From NCBI GenBank assembly GCA_958295665.1, contig OY282558.1, forward strand, positions 352,947,034 to 353,011,033: 64,000 nt of DNA. The letters run 5' to 3'. The stretch's first letter is position 1. Each line of letters starts with the position of its first letter. Made by a program: the position numbers and the translations under genes. Below, piece by piece: positions 12,797-23,914 of this stretch. The notes under the pieces are model-generated. The model saw nothing but the letters and a program-made list of their open reading frames with translations. It was not told the origin of the DNA and ran no database searches. The DNA is from Tipula vernalis (Eukaryota > Arthropoda > Insecta > Diptera > Tipulidae).

Positions 12797-12920
12797 TTTG
12801 CCAGTACAAAATTCTAACGTATCGACTTTTTCAAACGTAATACCTTTGATTTTACATTTAAGTTCAGAATAACAAACTGTGTTTGGACTTACTGATGATT
12901 TTTTTATTACTTTAATTTTG
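12797..12920 (-). pseudogene. Gypsy A protease, middle part
   Basis: Read on the minus strand this short stretch gives 'NTVCYSELKCKIKGITFEK' followed by 'VDTLEFCTGKI', which leads across the solo LTR into the 'SDVILGKDFL' end of the protease. It is bounded by the foldback element on the right (from ~12920) and the LTR on the left. It shows that both insertions landed in one continuous protease domain. Confidence 0.6.
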
Positions 12921-13493
12921 AATGTTAATTAATTAATTCTTGTAGTTTCTAATATGCAACCGGTCTTTAAACCATTTTAAATGTGTTTTACAAATTAACA
13001 CGTAGAAGTATATTAGTATTTACGAACAATCTTCGGAACATATTAAAATCATATAAATTAAAATTAATACCAATGGGATAAAAACCATGGAATTCCGTCT
13101 ATCAGTCGGTTTCGTTGAATGATTGTTCGTAAATACTAATATACTTCTACGTGTTAATTTGTAAAACACATTTAAAATGGTATAAAAACCGGTTGTATAT
13201 TAGAAATTACACGAATTAATTAATTAACATTAAAAATTAAAGTAAAATTAGCTTACACAGAAAAAGAGCTGTGTGAATGTCGTGAAGAGGAAAAATTGTA
13301 AGAGAATTTGTCTGTACTAGTACAATTCGCTAGTACATCCCGCACTGTACATTCTGTATATATAGAATGTAAATTATGGTATAATCAGTCCAGTCGCCGC
13401 GGCCTTATGAGAAGATTGATTTTTTCATAATCATAAGCTCATTAGTTCGAAACTGGATTAAATTCTCTTACAATCTTCGGAACATATTAAAAT
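12918..13493. mobile_element. Foldback element F1, copy 1 (with embedded TIR element)
   Basis: Left arm 12930-13025 ('ctaatatgcaaccggtcttt', 'agtatattagtatttacgaa') is repeated inverted at 13118-13225. A tail (13225-13290) leads into a ~170 bp TIR element at 13298-13470 bounded by 'gtaagagaat' and 'attctcttac'. The same arm-loop-arm-tail order recurs at 58050-58835. The 32-bp word 'aatcttcggaacatattaaa...' occurs at the end of the left arm (13027) and again at the right edge (13469). It interrupts gypsy A protease. No coding capacity. Confidence 0.75.
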
Positions 13494-14200
13494 CATATAA
13501 ATTGAGATTTTCTTATTAAGTTGACATCTGCTCCAATATCAATAAGGAAATACAAGTTTGGAGCTTCTGATATGTATAGTTTAACAGTTACAAATTTGGA
13601 ATTGTCTGAAATTGGTTGCTTATCTAACGATTGGCATAGTATTGTTGTTGGCTTGTTATACTTTGGCTGACCGACATCTGATATTTCTTTATTAGCGCAT
13701 ACAGTTAATGGTAACTCATTAGTTTTATTGACAGAATTAGGAGCGGAATTAGCAGAATCAGTTTTGGTTTCGAAAATATTTGGGTCGTTTTCGTTTCTAA
13801 ATAAATCTGTTAATTTAACATCCGAATTAATTGGTGTGAAAGCAGACGAATACAGATTCATTGGTTTTGAACTCGAGCAATTGTATTCTGTTTCGTCTGA
13901 TCGAGTTCGTTGGAGTTTTCCGCCACATGCACATTACTGGGTAGGTAGGCTTGTTATTATTCTCTCTTCGCTGATTATTGTGTGATCGTTTCCTACAATC
14001 TTTCAATATATGTCACAGATTTTTGCAATATAAGCATCTAACAGGTTTATTATTCATTTTGAAATAAGAATTTATTTTCACATCTCCAGTTGGCGAATTT
14101 CGGTAATTTGATGTATTGGGTGTATATGACGTACTAGGTTTGTTATTTTGAAAACAATTTTTGGCCATTCAGTCTTGCCTTGAAACATCTCTCCGGATAC
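13493..14200 (-). pseudogene. Gypsy A gag end and protease start
   Basis: Minus strand. Near 13988-14042 a CCHC nucleocapsid knuckle can be read, C-L-Y-C-K-N-L-stop-H-I-L-K-D-C, with an in-frame TGA just before the His, so the RNA-binding knuckle is intact except for one nonsense codon. The open frame 13493-13861 (122 residues) then leads to the retropepsin active site 'FLIDIGADVNLI'; the canonical D-T/S-G-A is D-I-G-A here, a substitution expected to harm catalysis. The frame ends where the foldback element begins. An intact element would use gag to package RNA and the protease to mature the polyprotein. Confidence 0.75.
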
Positions 14201-14853
14201 ATGCACTATTTAGGGCGGTCAGCATTTTTTCGATTTTGTGGGCAAACGTACGAACATCTTATTATGATTAGCTCTATTTTGTTTATGTAATAGCTGCACA
14301 AATGTTGTTTGATGATTAATTATGGTATCACGATCTGCGTTCGTATGATGCAAATGATGTGGTGGTAATAGAAGCCTTTATTTACGATGAAAATTTACAG
14401 CACGATAATTAAATTTACAGCTGGTGAATTGAGGTAAAACTAGCCTAGGCAATCGTTGTTTAGTGGTATTCTATCCACTACTAAGATGATCCGGCAGGTT
14501 TATGAAATTAGTTTAAATCCGTTCACACAATGGTGTCCACATGGTAGAATTAATATATATTTTTGTGGTTGCTACTATATAACGGCAACTGAATATTTTG
14601 TGCACATTGTCGGTAATCCCGTACATAAAACTGTTAGCACAATTGCCAAGCATGTTCTGATGATTAGTTAATTTTAAGTGACTTTGAGCATGCTGTTTGA
14701 TAATAACAAACCGTAAAACGTTAAGGAATATCAGAATTACTGTTTAACTAAAATAATTTCGAGCACACTATGTGCACCACTTTAGAATTTTAGTTAGATG
14801 CTGTGTTTTATCCTTCGGTAAGGTTTTGAGCGTTTTTATATCACCGCTAGTTC
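14200..14853 (-). pseudogene. Gypsy A 5' gag and leader (degenerate)
   Basis: Between the knuckle region and the primer-site candidate the minus strand shows only short broken frames, with many stops. Position alone (between PBS and nucleocapsid) identifies it as the 5' gag/leader. I cannot recognise a capsid motif with confidence. Confidence 0.4.
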
Positions 14854-15000
14854 TCCGCTGTCACCAATGTTATACCCGCGACCGTGCGGATAGTTTTATC
14901 TATTCCGATGTTCAATTAAAAAAAAAGGCACTATCCATAAGCAACGTTTTAATAATTTTATTTTAGGCAAAATATATGGTTGAGCTCTTAAAGAAAAATG
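14854..15000 (-). mobile_element. Gypsy A: 5' LTR end and primer-binding-site candidate
   Basis: On the minus strand an LTR-like 3' end '...CGCGGGTATAACA' (plus strand TGTTATACCCGCG from 14868) is followed by TTGGTGACAGCGG, the typical arrangement of an LTR ending in CA and then a TGG-starting tRNA primer site. AATAAAA lies inside the LTR side on the minus strand (~14955). The outer LTR boundary is not visible; mariner sequence begins by ~15100. The 3' LTR of the element is not in place. Confidence 0.45.
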
Positions 15001-15104
15001 ATCGAGAGTCTCTTTTAAATTTTTTATCATCAATGATTTTTCAGATGGTCAAGAGCGGAGAAAACCAATTATTGTTTTTTGTATTTAGTTTTTCGTATTT
15101 ACAC

Positions 15105-15800
15105 AAGTTTGATCTAAAAATAACCTAACAAGCATGGTATTATGTTTCAAAGCTAATATTTATTCAAAATAGGATCCATTTAACTTAATACAACGTTTGG
15201 AACGATCAACCAATTTATCCATAGACTTTTTAAACTCCGTTCTTCGGATGTTCTTTAGCACCTGTGTCACGGCTGCTTGAATGGCTGAAACGTCATCGTA
15301 AAAAGCTCCTTTCATTGCAGTTTTCAGTTTTGTAAATAGAAAATAGTCACACGGTAATAGTTCAGGCGAAAACGGAGGGTGGTCGAAGACACAAATCTGT
15401 TTTTTCATCTTGATATTCGGGTCTAACGCGAACAACACCCTGTGTAGATTGTATCGTAAGATGAATTTAATTCTTCTACCAGCATTCTCACAGTGAAATT
15501 TGCATCGAAAGCGATTATTTCACGTACTTTTTCCACTAACTCAGCACGATATGATGCTTTCGGTCGTCCAGGTCTTGGATCATCATTTAAATCGTCACGG
15601 CCATTTTTAAATCGTGTAAACCACGTGTAAACTTTAGTACAACCAAAGCAACCTTGATTATACAAAGCCATAGTCTAAAAAACACAGTTTTTATAAAGGA
15701 ATTAGAAACGAGGAAAAAACCAAACTTTTCATAGTAAAATACACAAAACATATGGGAAATCACTTTTTTTCCTACGACAAATTTTTAAATGAAAACGTTA
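15105..15800 (-). mobile_element. Mariner transposon, internally deleted
   Basis: Two minus-strand frames belong to one mariner transposase. 15423-15671 has the second helix-turn-helix and linker ('TWFTRFKNGRDDL', 'PRPGRPKA', a V-R-M-L-V-E-E-L helix). 15160-15438 has the C-terminal catalytic segment 'HPPFSPELLPCDYFLF' with the last catalytic Asp, then 'LVDRSKRCIKLNGSYFE'. The middle, including the first two catalytic Asp residues, is deleted, and the first ~40 N-terminal residues are short of normal. The 5' UTR ('ttttataaaggaattagaaa' on the plus strand) is shared with 24735-24790 and, inverted, 40680-40745. Inactive. Confidence 0.8.
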
Positions 15801-16590
15801 CAAATTCTTAATTATGATTTCTGAAATACTTTCATAAATATTTGAATTTCAACATATATGAATGTCGCTGATGTGAAAACGTATCTAATTCTATAAAATA
15901 ACATCCGACCGAATTAATTATGTAAAAAACGTTGACCAAGTTCATCATGATTTCGATAATACATTGCTCCGTTCATAAGCGGCAACGTTTCATGCAACCA
16001 ATAATATATTATTAACTAATACCAAAACAATGAACTTTACCTATAGGAGCAACATCTTAGTAACGCATTTAAACTAACCTTCGCTTGTAGCGGAATTGAA
16101 TTTTGAAAAATTATTAATTTCAATTTTGGAAGTCGAGAAGAATACAGTTATAGAATTTCTTCATTTCTTCAAAATAGCGATTCACATTTAATAAAAACTT
16201 CACCTCAATTGAAAAGGCAATTCAAATTGATTTCAAAATGGTTTATTATGTCGAAAACTATGACACAAGTTTTTATTTGTTTATTATGTAGCATCCCAAA
16301 TTCTAGAGATAATTGTTCTCTGTTACATGACGTTTAGATCGTATATTCGATGCTCTCGCAAGAAGATAAGCAAACATTGTGGCAAAATTGTGAGAAATGG
16401 TATACTCGTTAGTCTTAGTTAGCGGATCTAGTAAGCAGATAAACAGTCACAAATAGGTGGATGTTTTAGAGTACCCACAGTTATTGTTTAATGCCAAATT
16501 ATTGCGTTTAAATCAATTTTATTTGAAATTTTGGAAATCATTTAATTAACTTGCAACAAAACTAGGTATGTTATAATTATGTATATGAAG
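15800..16590. other. Unassigned AT-rich DNA
   Basis: No protein motif or repeat structure that I can support. Sequence composition resembles the surrounding intergenic DNA. Confidence 0.4.
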
Positions 16591-16596
16591 AGGGAG

Positions 16597-17030
16597 AAAT
16601 TGTTAAGAGTTCTGCAATTCAGTTTCGATCTGATGAGGATTATGAAAAATAAATCATCAATCTGATTTTTTCCTATATATAGGAATCAACCATACACTTG
16701 TAGTAAATATTAGCAAATTTTACAATCGCCCTTTCTACAATTCTCCTCTTCGTAAAATTATTATCTATCTGGCCAATTCTGGAATAACCTAATGTTTCAA
16801 ACAGAATCCGCATGTGTGCGTTAAATACAATAAAATTGAAATTGTTAAAAGGTTTTAAAGGGGAATAGTAAAATTCGCTAATACTACAAGTGCATGGGTG
16901 ATTCCTAGGAAAAAATCACAGTAATAAGCTAGCAGTTCAGTCGCTATATCCTGATGAGATGATTGAAAGATGATTTATTTTTCACAATCCTTGTCTGATC
17001 GAAACTAAATTGCAGAACTATTAACAATTT
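16597..17030. mobile_element. MITE M2 with long terminal inverted repeats, ~434 bp
   Basis: The left end 'aaattgttaagagttctgca' then 'attcagtttcgatctgatg' is mirrored at the right end ('gatcgaaact...ttgcagaact', 'attaacaattt'), with arms of ~65 bp that include 'aaaaataaatcatc'. Similar words ('gtttcgaactgatga', 'attctcttac') occur in the smaller elements at 13298-13470, 58235-58386 and 58638-58812, so these look like one superfamily. Non-coding. Confidence 0.7.
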
Positions 17031-17039
17031 GTGTTAATC

Positions 17040-18810
17040 CATTAACAAACAAAAAGGCTTTACCTTAGAGGATAGCCCTGCCGTCCCTAAACTATCTCTT
17101 TAACGATTTACTAAAATTCCAATATTAATAAAAATTAGTTTAATTTTTTTAATTATTACATAATTAAATGGAAAACTCACCAAAGCCGCTTAACATTGGT
17201 CCTCTCCACGCAAGGATGGCAAGAAATTATGTAGCTATCTTTGGTTATCAAATTCTAGTTGATCGTATTTAACAAAAATCTAATAGGGTCTTCTGGCACT
17301 TCACTTTGTGTTTTTCGGTTTTTTTTATGAGATTTTTTTTTGTTGAGCTTCCGAGGTGCTCCTATTTTAATTGCATTTGTTTAAAAAGAAATCAATAAAT
17401 TTCCGCTGTTTTGTTTTAAGGTTATATTTTTTATTCAGCACCAAAATAATTGCGTGCTGAGTAAAAAATTCATTGCGTTGTTCAAACAATCATTATATCT
17501 TGATTTTACACAAGTAATTTTGATGTGAGCAAATCCGCTATATTTATCGATTTGCGATTGACTCTTTAATAAATTATCAAATACCCCGATATTCGGGTAA
17601 AATTGATCGACCAATCTATCGCTTATTATTCGATTAATTGAAGACTATTATTATTTCTACTCTACAAAAATACGAACTGAATCGAAAAAAAATTTCAAAT
17701 TGTGAACTGAAAATTAAACGTAATTTTCTTCTGATCCCTTTTCTGTTAATAGAGCAAATATGGCGAATTTAGCGCAAAAACTATCTATATACTTATTTTG
17801 TGAAATTGTTTCTTGTGATATTTTAAAACAAATTTGGAAATGAGAAAACGTTAATCGATTACTCTGCCGTAATTATTATTCATTTAAAAAAACCGAAAGG
17901 GAAATATTATTTGTTTTTTTCATAAAATTCACCTCTAACTAGCCCTTTTTTGGACTATTCCTTTCAACCTTAAGATTTTCCGACCGAAATCTCCTTTCTA
18001 AATTACTATACGGAAACATCTAGAAGTGACTTTAAAGCTTGAAAGTAACAATTACAAATTTATGTTTAGTTCCTATAAAGTCTAAATTGTAATGCACAGA
18101 TACAAAACTTTAAATTGTTCAAATTGCCCAAACATTTTAAATTTATTTAAATCTAGAATTTTGAATTTAAAATTTGACATTTTATTTCATAAACCATTTT
18201 ACAAATTGAGCAAAGTTTTAGGTTGGTGAATATCTAATATTTGGCGGTTCCTGTAATCCTTCTTTGAACTTTTTCGGTTATTATTTACGCAATATTTTAA
18301 AATGAAGCTTTCGAAATACAAACAATAAATGGTATTTTTACAAATTTTAAGACACAGAAAATTTCTAGTTAGTGACTTAAATCACTTAGAAGATTCAATT
18401 TCTCAACTGCAATTTAGTCGAACCGAGGGTTCTAGGTCCAGAATAATCTAAGTTTAACTCATGTTCTTGTGCTTTGTGTGTTCAGAATTTTTGGCGAGAA
18501 CATTGGATAGTACTGGAGAAGAATGTCGAAGTATTAATAATAATATTAACAATCGTTTCAACGGCTTACCAATAAAGGGTCAAAAATCTGGCTCCGTCAG
18601 TTTCAATTATAACCAGAAGAAACTAAATCGTTCGCCGAGAAACAATTTTTACTGACATCGGACGGCGCCTACCATCCCTCTCGAAGATCATAGTACTATT
18701 TGCTCCGGATCAGGACGCAGAACGTGAGCGAGCCAGCATACACGTTGTCCTTTCATTTCAAGCATAAGATCAAGAATTCCCATTAAATACATGGTATTGT
18801 AGAAATGATA
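17040..18810. other. Unassigned AT-rich DNA
   Basis: No supported gene. A 64-residue plus frame at 18461-18655 has Asn-rich, low-information content and no recognised motif. Confidence 0.4.
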
Positions 18811-18811
18811 A

Positions 18812-19778
18812 TGTTACGATGACACCTAGATTAGAAGTTAAATAATAGCGTAAAGCTTTCTACTAGTGACACCGAGGTTGGGCTAGTATTTCAAGTTAAT
18901 TGTACCAAAATGGAAATTTTCCATGTTAAAACTGTTCTTCATTAGCTGTGTTTTTTATAAGTCTCGATATATCTATTCAGATATTTGTCAAAAAAAGATT
19001 GGGAAATTGTAGCTTCTATCATCAACTTCAAAATAAAGGCACTCGCAACACTAAGAATTGTGCTTATTTTGAAAAATTAACTTTGGTATGTTTCCATGCT
19101 AAAATACAAATTTTTAATATGTTCCTGTACTCATGAAGAGGAAAATCTGTAGTCTCGATAGAATATCTGTATAAAAAGCAAGATTTTTATGTACAATTAA
19201 TAAGTTGTGTAATTCAAGGAAATTAACTAAAAACGATAAAATGTAGCGCCCTTTTGGATAAAATGAATTCAACCACAAAAATAGAGAAAGTCGGAGGTAA
19301 TTTATAGAGATCTATCGAGACTTAGGCCTGAATTTATAGTCGTAACTATTGCTACTATTATAGCAACGATTTCGGAAAATTATGTCTAAAATTCGACACG
19401 AATTTCGAATTAACTTTTTTCTTTTGGATATTTTATAGCAATGTTTAAAGTGATTGATTTGCGTTGTTACATTAGAAACAGGTTGTTACATTACAATCGT
19501 ATACGGTATTACATTACAAACGTTAAGCGTTACTTTACCAAAAAAATCTTATAGCGAGGTTTATAAATACGAAAACTGTTACTCAGTTATAGTTGTTGAA
19601 ACAGTAGTTATAGTTGTAGTAACGACTATAAATTCGGACCTAATAAAAAATCACAGCTTATGTATAATAAGTGATTTTGTTAATTATGTTAATAATTGTG
19701 TTGAATTAATATTTGTGTTGAATAAATAAATTAATTTGTGGAAAATTGAAACTTAATTGACAAGGCAAAAACGTAACA
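18812..19778 (+). mobile_element. LTR of family L1, plus orientation, with inserts
   Basis: It starts TGTTACGATGACACCTAG (family form TGTGACGGTGACACCTAG) and ends GACAAGGCAAAAACGTAACA, the reverse complement of the end of the LTRs at 1927 and 12296. Internal matches include 'aaaatggaaattttccatg' and, near the 3' end, 'aataaataaatta'. At 967 bp it is about twice the usual length; a TIR element at 19321-19645 explains a third of the excess. It is followed directly by a 9-bp hairpin and a SAP-domain ORF, so it is likely a 5' LTR and not a solo LTR. Confidence 0.7.
19321..19645. mobile_element. MITE M3 inside the LTR, ~325 bp
   Basis: Inverted ends: 'ttaggcctgaatttatagtc' at the left and 'gactataaattcggacctaa' at the right. 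The arms continue as 'gtaactattgctac' against 'gtagttatagttgtagtaac' with imperfections. It lies in the LTR just upstream of its polyadenylation-type region. Target duplication not resolved (TA or TTA possible). Confidence 0.7.
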
Positions 19779-19805
19779 ATTCATAATAGCGGTGGGATTA
19801 TGAAT
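19779..19805 (+). other. Perfect 9-bp hairpin directly after the LTR
   Basis: Immediately after the terminal ACA of the LTR the sequence reads ATTCATAAT, a 9-nt loop AGCGGTGGG, then ATTATGAAT, an exact inverted repeat. This is where an LTR element keeps its primer-binding site. No TGG-starting match to a usual tRNA is obvious at the boundary, though the loop contains GGTGGG. Confidence 0.7.
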
Positions 19806-19820
19806 TCTGGAACAAAGTAA

Positions 19821-19988
19821 ATGCTTCTCTGCGAATTAAAAGTTCCAGAATTATAGAAAGACTTCGAGAAACGAAGTTTATACATTGATGGTAGTAAAGG
19901 TACTTTACAAGCGCGACTACGTGAGGCCATGAAGTACGAAGGGTTAGACGCGCAACATTATGAGTTGCAACTCATTAACTCGAAATAA
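19821..19988 (+). pseudogene. SAP-domain protein start (probable gag of LTR family L1)
   Basis: From the ATG at 19821 the frame reads 55 codons to TAA, with a single in-frame TAG at codon 12. The residues 'LLCELKVPEL', then 'FEKRSLYIDGSKGTLQARL', then 'REAMKYEGLDAQHYE' fit a SAP motif: two amphipathic helices separated by a short G-containing loop, with L-x-x-R-G/S-L then G-x-K-x-x-L-x-x-R-L. SAP domains bind DNA or RNA and occur at the N-terminus of some insect retroelement gag proteins. The position 43 bp after an LTR end suggests gag. After ~19988 the frame is lost and no RT follows, so most of the element is deleted. Confidence 0.6.
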
Positions 19989-20144
19989 ATTTTCAAATAA
20001 AACAAAAATTGTTTAACATTGTAAATAAATATTGTTTAACGCCAATTTAATTAATAAAAAACGGTATTTACTGTAAATCGGCGGCAAATAAAATAAATTA
20101 CTGGTATGACCGACAGCTGTTTGAAAATCATCTTTTTCTGAGCA

Positions 20145-20330
20145 GCACAAATTACTAGATTGTGAATAAAACAAAACACTTCAATTTACCACAAACGAAT
20201 TTATTTATTGAACGCCAAAAATCCATCAAAACTGCTAGAAATTGCATAACTTTTCCAGTAAGAATAGTCTAGAAACATTTAGAACAGTTTAACAATTTAA
20301 TAATTCCATTTTAGCACAGTAAACTCTGTG
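20145..20330 (-). mobile_element. LTR family L1 fragment
   Basis: Diverged partial copy: 'gattgtgaataaaacaaaac', 'acgaatttatttattga', 'cttttccagtaagaatag' and 'tctagaaacatttagaac' occur in the same order as in the LTR at 12296. The TATA region is missing and both termini are lost. It lies ~160 bp right of the SAP frame in the opposite orientation to the LTR at 18812, so it is a separate insertion and not the matching 3' LTR. Confidence 0.6.
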
Positions 20331-20649
20331 CTGCAGTAAAGCAGTAAAATGTCTACAACATTTGTTCAGTTTCAAGAGATGTGTGGCGCGCATTCCATTA
20401 CTCCTGTAGTCGCTGAATCGTTCTTAACTAATTTTCTTAGCCGAGTAACTTCACATAACTCCACAGAAAAGGGTATAAAAGTGTATGTGGCATGTACCAC
20501 CGCTTTGTTTAAAAAACTTATCTTGAAGGAGGTATCTTCCCGGTATCTGGACAGCGATTTTGGTCGCAATTTGAGGATTGAGTTGAGAATTACCGGAAGG
20601 CAATAGTATTGGTAAATTGTATTGGTGTCCAAAGAATAGAGAAAAACAG

Positions 20650-21437
20650 AGAATAAACATTTGAAATATAAAAAAAAAATTCAGTGTCATCTCATGCGTA
20701 CGGAAGGTTGTACATATTTTTATTTCCAGTAATTTTCTGCAAAATTTAAAACTAATAAACTTGTTACTTGAATAATGATTTAAAGATAAATAAATATTAA
20801 TTAAAAAAGGCAAATAAGTCAGAAAAATATTTATAAACTATAATTTTATTAATAATTTTAAGTTAGAAAAATTACACGACGTACATACTCCCTTTCCTGC
20901 GCTTGGATCAATACTAAAAGTTAAAATCACTAATTTACTTCTTATATTTTTCACATTATCCCTCTTATCCGATGTTAAACAAAAAAACCTTATGCCATGT
21001 TATATTAAACAAAATCTAAAAAATACGCACATTTGACAGTGTCTAATGGGCGTTTTTTAAAGTTTTTTGTTTAACATGATGCAAATAAGAGAGATAAAAT
21101 GACACGAAAAAGAGGGATATAAAATATAATGTGGAAAAAATAAGAAGTAAATTAGTTATTTTGGCTTAGTGTTAATTCAAGCACAGGAAAGGGTGGATGT
21201 ACGTCGTGTGATTTTTCATCATTTTAAATTATTAATAAAATTATAGTTTATCAATATTTATCTGACTTATTTTCCATTTTTAGTTAATATTTATTTATCT
21301 TTAAATCATTATTTAATTAACAATTTTATTAGTTTTAAATTTTGCAGAAAATTACTGGAAATAATAATATGTACAACCTTTCGTGCGCATGAGATAACAC
21401 TGAATTGTTTTTTTTGATTTTTCAAATGTTTATTCTC
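20650..21437. mobile_element. Large foldback palindrome, ~790 bp
   Basis: 'agagaataaacatttgaaa' at 20650 is mirrored by 'tttcaaatgtttattctc' ending at 21437. The arms pair almost throughout: 'tgcgtacggaaggttgtaca' near 20694 with 'tgtacaacctttcgtgcgca' near 21369; 'tttccagtaattttctgcaa' near 20725; 'cacgacgtacatactccctt' near 20876 with 'gtggatgtacgtcgtg' near 21192. Arms of ~360-375 bp flank a short centre near 21020-21050. Non-coding; a foldback or MITE-like DNA element, or a recent inverted duplication. Confidence 0.8.
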
Positions 21438-21439
21438 AC

Positions 21440-23905
21440 ATAACTCAAAAAAAAAAAAAAAAGTTTAAAATATTATGAATGTGGTCGACGAAGAATGTAA
21501 AAATTAAAAACCATTTATTTATGCTGCTTTTTGTTTTTTATATTGAAGATCACCACGAGCAATTGATTGCGTATATTGTTTTGGATTTTTGGTAACGAAG
21601 TAAAATGAATGTCTCGTTTACAACAACAATAGATAGAAAAAAAAGAATTCCTCATGTTAAAAGGTAGGGAAAAATAACTCAAGGCGAGCGGAAGCAACAA
21701 AAAAGTTGAACCGATTTCACCCGCTTAGCTTATTTGTGATACTTACCATCATGAGAAAACACACTAATACAATAAAAATATTTGACGGCACACAATAGCA
21801 AAATGTATATTATACGCCGTGTACATATACAAAATTCTCAATCCTCAATCCTCATTTTGCGACCAAAATCGCTACCCTGATGATTAATGATAGTCCTTAA
21901 TCTTTTTCGATGTAAGGTACGACGACACCACTAACCAAAATTCGGCACCAAACAGAAATTTGTTCTGGGTGCAATGGATTACTTTACATTCGGCAACTTT
22001 GTTAGTTTTCTTAGCCGTTCCTCCAAAAATCCGCCGAAATTTGAGTCAAGTTGTGAATATTCTTAAGCCCACTCAGGGAACGTACAAGCAACAAAAGTTA
22101 GTTTGCCTTGTGATACTATGTCAATTAATATCGAACTGGTGAAGGCCCAAGATTTTGCGTCAAACTAACCAAGGCAAGTGAGGAATCGGGAAGTTTGAAC
22201 GATCAAGCACACTATCGCGAACATACTCCCGTTTGAAGGGACGCTACGCAAATGCACATGCATTAGTTGATCGAGGCGGCAAATATAACGTTCATTTGGA
22301 CGATTAACCATTTGCACGGCGAGGAATCGGGAAGTCTGGACTATCAAACATACAAACTGAAACTTTTTGTTTGCAATTACCTAAATGTCATCTAATTTTC
22401 CGCCCACATTTTCCACATTTTGATCCACCGTTATAAATTTTACGTCGAATTGTATACTGATCTATAATTGCATGTTTTACGTTAAATTACATCAACATTA
22501 TTGCGATTATACAATCACCAACTTAAATTTGTTGTAGATGTAGACTTAAAAGAAATTCATTACTGTGGCTAATATTTCAATTTTATAAATTTCTCTCTAA
22601 AAAGACCACCCTTGATTCCTAAAATACTTATTTACTGTCTAAATTACAATAGTTGCTATAAGTAAATAAAATTCAGAAAACCACCCAGTCAAAAGTTTTC
22701 GAAAATTAGCGCAATTAACAAATTTACGAATAAAGGTAGCAACAAAACATCAAAAGTATACGAAAACAGAAAATGTCTAGTTCTGATTAAATTATTTACA
22801 TATTTTATGCTTTTTAATTAAAGAAGTTGATAATTTTTATAAACCAACAAAAAAAAAAAAATGTAAACATAAATATTGTTCTGCAAGAAACTGTTCTTTT
22901 TATTTTACCCTTCGTCTCATCTTCATGTGCTTTAACTAAATGAAGAAGCAACCGATTTTATTTAATTTTTTTTTTGTCTTTTTAATTTAAATGTAATTTT
23001 ATAAAGTATTTCTTAACTCTACATACTATGCTTGCACGTATGTGTGTGTGTTTACAACGTAAAATTAAATAAAATCTAAAATGATGACAAAAATTAAAAC
23101 GAAAAATTCTATTAAATTAAATAAACTTTAATGAATGTTGTGTAAAATTGTTTAAAATAAATAAGAAAAAAAATGTTTGTGTGTTTTGTGCACATTGAAA
23201 AGCAACGAACGATAAAAAAAGCTTAAAAATTGAAATTCTATATAAACTATTTGTATCCTACATACAGACAAGCGCAGTAAATTGTTTGTGTAAAGTGTTA
23301 ATGATGAACGAGTACTCGTATATGTGTTGTTTATGTTGAAGAAAATATGAGACGTTTAAATTAAATCTTCAGCTTTACAAATAGAATGTCGTCTTTTCTT
23401 ATTTTAAACATGTACGTAAGCGTGTAATAAAAAAATAAACAAATACTATACTATTTAAGACAAAACTATTAAACTAAAAACTACGATATATTTTATGTAC
23501 CCGAGTACTTAGACGAATATGCTCTATTTCAATAAATGTTTTAAAGTTTTTTAATTTTAAGTTTTAAAGTAAAAAAATAAAAATTAAGAATTTTTATGTA
23601 AGGATATTAAAAATTCTGTTTAATTTGCGAGAAGAATTTGATTCTTTTTTGCTTATATCTGATTTGCTGTACAATGGTGCTACGTGATTTTTTTTTAAAA
23701 GCAAGGATCGTAGAATTTACGTTAGAACCTTTTTTTTGTTGTAAATTGTAGCATAAAAGTAGCTCACAGATAAGTAATGAATGGTACTTATTTTAATGAA
23801 GCAAAGAAGTTAAATAACATTATAAATAATAATTTGTAGTTAGTTATTTTAAATAGTATGAAAAGTTTATAAATAGCAAAAGGTTTGAATAATAGCAAAT
23901 CAACC
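21440..23905. other. Unassigned AT-rich DNA with one duplicated word
   Basis: No gene supported. 'gaggaatcgggaagtttgaacgatcaa' at ~22170 recurs as 'gaggaatcgggaagtctggactatcaaac' at ~22321, an isolated direct repeat 150 bp apart. The rest is AT-rich with poly-A and poly-T tracts. Confidence 0.4.
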
Positions 23906-23914
23906 TAGGATATA

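Noticed and set aside
20349..20606. 85-residue plus frame starting at an ATG, with overlapping minus frames
   Set aside because: No recognised domain, three overlapping frames on both strands, and partly next to LTR debris. I cannot support a gene.
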